A DNA stretch of 64,000 bases from Gnetum montanum. Lineage: Eukaryota; Streptophyta; Gnetopsida; Gnetales; Gnetaceae. A program made the translations under genes and the position numbers. Below are positions 57,410 through 64,000 of this stretch, one piece after another (position 1 is the stretch's first letter; each line of letters begins with the position of its first letter). Location of the stretch: the NCBI GenBank assembly GCA_015680685.1, contig MNCI01010136.1:370-64369 (forward strand), given 5' to 3'. The notes under the pieces are model-generated. The model made no database searches. It was not told the origin of the DNA and saw only the letters and a program-made list of their open reading frames with translations.

Positions 57410-58851
57410 TGATGAGCCACGATATCGCATCAGCCGCGATATCGTGTCGGCCCCTACGATGTTTCCTTCTTGGGTTTTCCTTATCATTTTGACACTGCTC
57501 CATTATTAGGATGCTGAGCTAATAAACATGGTAAGTCTTTGCATGGTGTGGTTCTCACGCAAAAAAAAAACAATGGGAATTCAAAGCACACCCCTTAGAC
57601 AAAATAATCATTTGGGCTACAAGCACTAGTTATGGAACTAAACAAACACGTTCCCTCTAACTAGTGCCCTTCTCGCTTCCTACCTTCTCCTCTTTCGTTT
57701 CGTCGGAATGATGGTGACTCTTTGGTGGAGACATTCTTGTTACTTCAAGTGGATGGATTGGCTAAATGTATTAATGTGAAGTCACTGGATGTGGATTGTT
57801 TGAGGCTGGATTTGGAATGAGATCTACTAAGTCACATTAACCATTAATACACAAGGGGCTGTACATCACCTTGTTCTTGAGATTCCATTCCATTCTTTTC
57901 TTTCCATCCTTCTTTCTCCATTTATCACCTCATTGTCAGTTGTATCAATAGTCCATATTTTGGTTGATGCATTGTTTTCTTGTTGGTAAACTCTTGTGGT
58001 TAAAAATTTAACTCTTCTTTCCAAATGACATTTCTAGAGCCTACGAACTCTTTGAATGTGGGATTGTCAGGGCATTAAGAGCATGAGCCTGCTTTGGGGA
58101 GGACCCACTGGCATTCCTATTTGGTGCATCCGTTAATTTCTTTCCACTAAAAATTTTTTGCAATCAACATTTTTTTTTCATCTCCATATTTGACATCCAT
58201 TTTATTAGCATTGTCATATTTTCTTTTTCTCCATCTTTCTTCCTTATCTTTTTCCATTCTCTCGCTACCAGAGGTTCGCTCTCAGTCATGGGGCTCCTAG
58301 TCCAATTTTTTTGATTTTTTCCTAACCCCTACACCTTGGGTAGCCACCAGTATTATATCTCCAGATCTGCATTAGCCATATCACAACTCAGCCAATGGAC
58401 CTTACATTGAGGCAAGGTATTAACTGCATTGTGATTCATTTACCCTTGCTAATATCAGATTGTGTTATGTGTGCAGATGACAATCATACAACAACGAATT
58501 AGACTTGGAGGAAACACTCAAAATGGACTGGTGCTGAAACAGTTATGCAAGGAACAAGATTGATGGCGCACTTATGGATGGACAACAAAAAGCACAATCC
58601 TGGCGTCAATAGCAACAGACTTCTTCTTTTCTCTTCTCTCTTCTCTCTCAGCTTCCAAATAAGGCTAGATGTCAAATGTGTATAGTGTTCACTCTTGTTG
58701 TCATGAATACTAAATTTTGTCATGTATTGTAATGATGATCCATTCACATGTCACCCCATCTACCATTAGTGTCATTCAAGTCAATAATCCCATACCTTCC
58801 CAATATTTTGTAAGGAACTCAAGGACGAGTTTTCATTCATTCATGGGGGTA
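57410..58851 (+). mobile_element. Element G1: LTR start fused to spacer, ORF3 stub and polypurine tract
   Basis: Begins with the LTR start TGATGAGCCACGATATCGC and a second GCGATATCG unit (57410-57463), then jumps into the spacer at TTTCCTTCTTGGG with GATG microhomology to the donor site (compare 63604). Includes the conserved element (58039-58109), an acceptor-like TGTGTGCAG before ATG at 58477, a short stub frame (MTIIQQRIRLGGNTQ, about 28 codons) in place of ORF3, and the polypurine tract 58843-58851. Nearly identical to the G2 spacer where they overlap. Confidence 0.75.
58039..58109 (+). other. Conserved non-coding element, G1 copy
   Basis: GCCTACGAACTCTTTG at the 5' end and CTGCTTTGGGGAGGACCCAC at the 3' end. 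GTGGG near 58060 can pair with CCCAC at 58104-58108. Confidence 0.65.
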
Positions 58852-59631
58852 TGATGAGCCATGATATCGCATTAGTCCTGATATCGCATACGTGATATCA
58901 CAGATCATCATCAGTCCTATAAATAAGAGGCGGCTTTCCCTTGTTCACTCATCTAGATCTAGACCCTTAGCTAAACTCTGGCAGTTTTACCATTCCAAAG
59001 ATAGAATAATTTCCATGTGCTCGCAGTAGGAGTCTCAAAGTGAATGGATCTTTATTCGAGCAAATTGTACCTAAGCACACATTTACGGCAATAAAGATGA
59101 ACTTTCTGATAAGCCTTGCAACATGTGGACTAAGCTAAATAGGATTTAATTATTGTTAAATGATTAATTTCTTTCTTAGACACTTAATCTCTCTCAACCC
59201 TTAACTCTCCTAGTTAAGCACATTCAGTACGACCACTTCAAGAACCTGTGCTACACTTGGTAACCCAGTAACAAATAGCATTTGGTAATCCCAGCAGCGT
59301 TGCACTGGTTCAGGGTGTGTGCAGCAAGTGGGAACAGATACTAATGCTAGGATGATTAGAACTTAGTTAGTGAAAGTTAGTTACTTAGTCTCTTCACCCT
59401 TTCCCCTATTAGCATAGGCATTAAAAAGATAAAAGACATAAAAATCACATCCCTCAAGCTTACTTAACCATACAACCATGAAAATACAAGTAAGTTTGGG
59501 AAGATAGCGATTAATTAACCTTAAGTGTTCCATTTGGGTGTGTAAGCACTTAGTCCTTGGAGTTTGATCAGATCGCGTGTGAGACGCTCGTATTCGTATG
59601 GTTGAGTGTAGGGGTACCTCACCACTCATCA
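58852..59631 (+). mobile_element. LTR shared between G1 and G2
   Basis: 780 bp, TGATGAG to CTCATCA. It has a polypurine tract on its left and a primer-binding site on its right, so it acts as 3' LTR of G1 and 5' LTR of G2, the sign of a tandem LTR-internal-LTR-internal array. U3 GATATCG units at 58863-58900, TATA CTATAAATAAGAGG at 58918, AATAAAGA near 59090. Confidence 0.85.
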
Positions 59632-59632
59632 T

Positions 59633-59650
59633 TGGCACCGTTGCCAGGGA
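59633..59650 (+). promoter_or_regulatory. Primer-binding site of G2
   Basis: TGGCACCGTTGCCAGGGA, 16 of 18 bases identical to the tRNA-Asp(GTC) complement; both differences are G-to-A. Confidence 0.85.
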
Positions 59651-59780
59651 CTTAGTTGTTTGTGCGCTACGTAGAACATAGGAAACCATTCATATCATTG
59701 GGAGCTAAAACGAACCCTTACGATTAATCAAGAAAAATAATAATAACATAACGGTAAACAGCACACTGAACAAGACTAAA

Positions 59781-62345
59781 ATGTCTTCTTCTTTGAACAA
59801 AAGCACTTCACTGCCTAGGAACAACACTAGAGACAGTCAGCGACACAACACACATAACCAAAATCTGTCACTTCCTCAACAATTCAGTGTGGTATATATT
59901 CATCACAATGAATATATACCCGACTTTACCTTTTTCTTCCATCAAGACGAACAACTACATTGGAGAGACTTGGAGGGTAACATAGTGTTGCCTCTAAACA
60001 GAGCAGCCCCTAACATGCTCCTTTGTACCCTTGCACAAATAGGCATGTCACAATTATACGCTAAGTACATTGCATGTGATTACAACGCAAGGGACTACTA
60101 TCCCATAAAAGCACAACGTCAATGGGACTCGCGGCAGGAGAGTTACCACACATCTTTGAAGGGTAAAGAACCCCATAATGCTTCGCCCATCATAAGAAAA
60201 ATTAAGGGTGGTGAACCTATTTCAATAGGTTCTCCACAAAACGATGTTCCCCCTCCTAACGATGGTGAGGAGGTGGTGTATCAGAACCTGCACTTCATGA
60301 TTCACAACCCTAGTTCTGATCCCCACGAACACCAAGTGTTCAATGAGGGAACACAAACACATGATAAGGGCGAGCATTCTGATTGTCATCATGATCAGGG
60401 CCAGGATCACTAAAGAGAAGGTAGGAAACATCATCATGGCAATGGTTCTCCTTCTTCTTCACCTTCATCACCACATTCACCCTCTCCTTCTGTATCTGGA
60501 CACAGCCATAAGGAAACTAACTAGGAGGATAAGGGTAAACAAAGTGAGAAACCTCAATGAGAGAGTTAAGAGCAAGGACGAGGGCACTCGAAAGAATCAA
60601 GGCATGGAAGAAGGGAAAGTAGGGAACCACGTAGACATCACAGATGCTATGAGAGAAATGACTACAAAAAACCCCTACTTGTAACCCGAAACATGTTAGA
60701 CATCATGGAGGCCATTAGAATACCTATAAGGCACCAAAAAGATAGCAGGATCAAGAGATTAGACATGAATAATATCCCATGATTTGAAGGGGGATACAAT
60801 GCTGATTCTCAAAACCATTTATAGGCATTTCATGATGCATGTGCCTTGCAGAACATCGAGAACGAGTGGAAAAAATTAAAGTTGTTTCCAAGGACACTGA
60901 TAAAAGAAGAAGAAAGCTAGTACCGGTCCTTAGAATCGGAATCCATTCGAAGGTGGAGTACAATGCTAGAACTGTCTAACGATAAGTATCAAACGTACTC
61001 CCGGGTGTCCAACCTATGAAAGAAAATCCAAGGATGGAAGCAGGGAACTCATGAACCCTTGGATGCTGCCATGGGCCAATACTATGCACTGTTACATCGT
61101 TGCCTAGGCCATGGTTACTAGTAGCAGGATCAACTACACCATCTTGTAGATGGACTTAGGCATGAAACTAGGAGAACCCTTGGAACATATGCCCAAGGAA
61201 GATTATCTAAGCTTAGGTCCCATCAGATCCATAGATTGCTAGAATAAGGAGCTAAGGAAGAAGGAGAGCTATGTAAGAGAGACAGCACGGAGGAGTACAA
61301 CCGTGATCCTTCCCTCTAAAAAAGGGGAGTAAGATTCTGTGAGGAGGAGGATGAGTCACCACTTGAAGAGTTGGTGAATAGGAAAACCTTTCCACTCTAG
61401 AAATTAACAACAGAAGTGTTGGCTAAGGTAGACCAAATGTGGGACTCCTTAGATAGTAGATTTGAAACCATTCTAAAAATCATAGAGGAGTCTAAGGAGA
61501 GAAGTAGTGATTATGATAAAAAGAAGAAGAGGGACTTGGACTATGCATGTAACAAAGGTAAGGGTAAAATGACCATCTCTGAGGAGGTTGTGGATTTGGA
61601 TACAGACAATGACGGTGGATGTGAGATATGCCAATATGACCATCCTACGGGATGTTGCCCAATAATCTCACATCTACAAGAGTCTGGGGTGTATGCACTT
61701 AACCCACAACTTAACAAACAACAAGCACCCCGTCGGTTACCTTATCCCCAAGGTAAACCAAGGAAATTCCACCAACCTTTAATATATTATCCAAGTGGAA
61801 CTCCACCACAACTTATTGAAAAACACTAGCAGTGGCAATACCCACAGTCATGGGGGATGACACCACCTAGGCAACAATACCCTTACTGGCAACCAGATCC
61901 ATATGGCTACTACGTGTAGTAGCCAATCTCTCCAAGTGACTCTGTTGGTCACAAAACCCCACAACGTCACTACCAAGCTCAGGAGTACTATAGGACTCCT
62001 TCTCCTGGGAGAGAGACACCACACGCATACCATCCTCCAAATCCACCCACAACTCTTACATTGATAGCTCCACTACCACCAGCTCCAGCGATGCAAGGGG
62101 AACTCCCCACTCAACCGCAGCAACACAATGCTACAAGAGCTGTAAACCTTCAACCCACTGCTGGTTCTGACAACTGTACAAAGAGAAGACCTTTCTTCAG
62201 AACCAACAATCCAAACAAGCTCTCACAACCACAAGCAGTTGAGCCTCTAAACGTTCCTCCATCAAATAAGGCTTCAGAGCTCCCTTCAATCCAACAACAG
62301 AGCTCAACACACACGATTATGTTAACACATACCATCACTGACTAG
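59781..62345 (+). pseudogene. G2 gag, best preserved long gag
   Basis: ATG at 59781; the first 210 codons are open (MSSSLNKSTSLPRNNTRD...). Then a Ser/His/Pro-rich segment (60420-60510), an Arg/Glu/His-rich segment, the capsid core at about 60830-61240 (KKLKLFPRTLIKEEES, NDKYQTYSRVSNL, EPLDAAMGQYYALLHR, VDGLRHETRRTLGTYAQGRL), an acidic spacer, and an intact zinc knuckle CEICQYDHPTGCC at about 61621-61659 (CX2CX3HX4C). A Pro/Tyr/Gln-rich linker follows, with a TAG TAG pair at the YYV position (61917-61922). Few stops; several are TAG at Gln positions and one frameshift lies near 60410-60660. Confidence 0.8.
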
Positions 62346-63100
62346 ATCAAGGAGGGCCACCTTCCCAAGAAATTCTCTGACCCTGGAAATCCCTTGATTT
62401 ATTTCCAAGTTTCTAGGAATGAACCTTGTAAAGCTCTTCTGGACTCAGGTTCCGAAGTCAACTTGATATCGCAAGAAATGTATAAAGCCTGGAACCTACC
62501 TTTGCTAAAGATGAGCAATATTCACTTAGAGCTAGCTGACCAGTCCATCACTATTCCCTTGGGACTGGTGGAGGACATCGTTACCACTATGTGTGGTTGG
62601 TCATACCCAGCTAGTTTCCTAGTGATACAAGTTAACAATGATATGGGGGACTTTCCAACAATAATGGGAAGGGCATGGCTAAGTACCATGAATGCTTGCT
62701 TAAGAATCCATGATCTTTCCCTGGAAATATCTAAGGAAAACACTTGCGGAAAGATCAAGAAGAAGAAAGTTCCATGCATCACATATAGTGATACAGGGTG
62801 TGATTGCATACAAGAATGTTCAACATTGCCTGCATGCAACTAGTGTCCACCAGAGGTTAACATACAAAGGTTCCTGTATGTAGCAACCACACCACAAGAA
62901 AACACCCAGTGGTTGATAGCTAATCAAGAGAGCAACTCACCAATATGCATGGAACTAATTGGGGGACCAACTTGTGGCCACGTCGAAAGCATAGATACAC
63001 TGGAGCAAGAGCATCGCCAACTTCGAACCCTTAACCTGAAAACATCAATTGGGAGAAGTTGGACACTTCTAAAAAATTCAAACAAGCGCTTATTATTTCA
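62346..63100 (+). pseudogene. G2 protease and linker; RT, RNase H and integrase deleted
   Basis: Retropepsin at 62394-62843: ALLDSGSEVNLIS (catalytic DSG), LADQSITIPLGLVEDIVTTM, FPTIMGRAWLST. A linker follows (MELIGGPTCGHVESIDTLEQ, from 62948). Near 63078-63095, in the linker that precedes RT, the sequence jumps to ISPFQFSHGGDGH, which in A2 is the very end of pol (about 15948). About 2.9 kb encoding RT, RNase H and integrase is missing. The protease itself looks intact, so G2 could contribute gag and protease but not reverse transcribe alone. Confidence 0.8.
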
Positions 63101-64000
63101 GATCTCTCCCTTTCAATTCAGTCATGGGGGAGATGGCCACCTATGCTGATCATTTGAGGCCCTCAATTTCTTTTTAAGTTTTTGTTTTACAAATTTCTTT
63201 AACTTTTCTTGTTTTTCATTTTACAACATCATTTATACTCTTTCATTTCTTTGTGTGTTTGTTAATTTTTTTTAATTCGTCACCTAATAAGTGCTCCTCA
63301 TGGTGGTATGAACTATATTCCATTGATTGCTAATGTTTGGTTTTTACCTTTAAGTTATGGTGTTGACACTAAGATATGGTTCTTTTGATATAACAAGCAA
63401 TGAGTCCACTTCATCCATACATCCATAAATTTCTATGGGCTCTCTTGGCTTGGAACTGTACAATCCTCTTTCTCAATAATAAGAACTATCAACGAATTGG
63501 TGACTAAGCATTTCTCAAACTAAGGAAGGACTCAAGGACTGAAAAGGGTGTGATTTCAAGGGAACTTCATGCATTTGTGCTGGCCATTCTCTTCAGTGCT
63601 TAGATGTTTCCTTCTTGGGTTTTCCTTATCATTCTGACACTGCTCCATTATCGGGATGCTGAGCTAATAAACATGGTAAGTCTTTGCATGGTGTGGTTCT
63701 CACGCAAAAAAAACAATGGGAATCCAAAGCACACCCCTTAGACAAAATAATCATTTGGGCTACAAGCACTAGTTATAGAACTAAACAAACATGTTCCCTC
63801 TAACTAGTGCCCTTCTCGCTTCCTACCTTCTCCTCTTTCGTTTCATCGGAATGATGGTGACTCTTTGGTGGAGACATTCTTGTTACTTCAAGTGGATGGA
63901 TTGGCCAAATGTATTAATGCGAAGTCACTGGATGTGGATTGTTTGAGGCTGGATTTGGAATGAGATCTACTAAGTCACATTAACCATTAATACACAAGGG
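63101..64000 (+). mobile_element. G2 spacer (continues beyond the window)
   Basis: Starts with the purine tract CATGGGGGAGATGGCC at the pol end. Non-coding. From 63604 to the end it repeats 57460-57860 almost exactly. The conserved element, ORF3 stub and next LTR should follow to the right. Confidence 0.7.

Overview
The window is intergenic DNA from a large plant nuclear genome, built almost entirely of nested, decayed Ty3/gypsy LTR retrotransposons of the Athila/Tat type. Evidence: primer-binding sites complementary to the 3' end of plant tRNA-Asp, a gag-PR-RT-RNaseH-integrase order without a chromodomain, a third ORF downstream of pol, LTRs with TGATGAG/CTCATCA ends, AT-rich composition, and no intact host gene. 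The depth of decay and nesting suggests a giant, slowly purged genome such as a gymnosperm. That is inference; the species cannot be read from the sequence.

Stratigraphy of 1-51010. The oldest layer is element F (+ strand; gag 979, pol to about 7180, ORF3 from 9072, 3' LTR 22868-23552 plus 50831-51010). It is cut by: element X, whose 3' LTR (46-854) ends exactly in F's primer-binding site; element A2 (10132-18720) in F's ORF3, target duplication AAGAT/AAGAC; an unassigned LTR-like insert (20520-21724); and element E (- strand, 23553-50825) in F's 3' LTR, duplication GCTCA/ACTCA. E is itself cut by element C (- strand, 24459-30699, duplication CCATG) in its 3' LTR and by element D (+ strand, 31286-39948, duplication ACATC) in its ORF3. 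Reading the pieces in this order rejoins F's and E's interrupted ORFs.

Two structural classes coexist. F and E have gag, pol and a long ORF3. C and D have the same gag and ORF3 but no protease, reverse transcriptase, RNase H or integrase, with the same gag end in both, so they look like an established non-autonomous family mobilised in trans. A2 and the G elements have gag and at least part of pol but only a stub of ORF3; G2 has also lost RT to integrase. ORF3 encodes an N-terminal domain resembling the plant transposon/plant-mobile-like domain of Athila ORFs, then a long coiled coil. Its ATG follows a splice-acceptor-like TGCAG/TGTAG. Upstream of it lie a conserved non-coding element of about 75 bp and, in D, E and F, a TATA-bearing stretch that resembles the same element's own LTR U3.

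Right of 51010: a decayed LINE reverse transcriptase (51011-52400, - strand), AT-rich DNA without recognised features, two unidentified host-like coding fragments (about 53944-54594 + and 55042-55357 -), more AT-rich DNA, a scrap of an E/F-type LTR (57317-57409), and a tandem G array (57410 to the window end). Assembly flaws: a 508-N gap (28836-29343) and two single Ns (16624, 33131), each flanked by a duplicated contig end.
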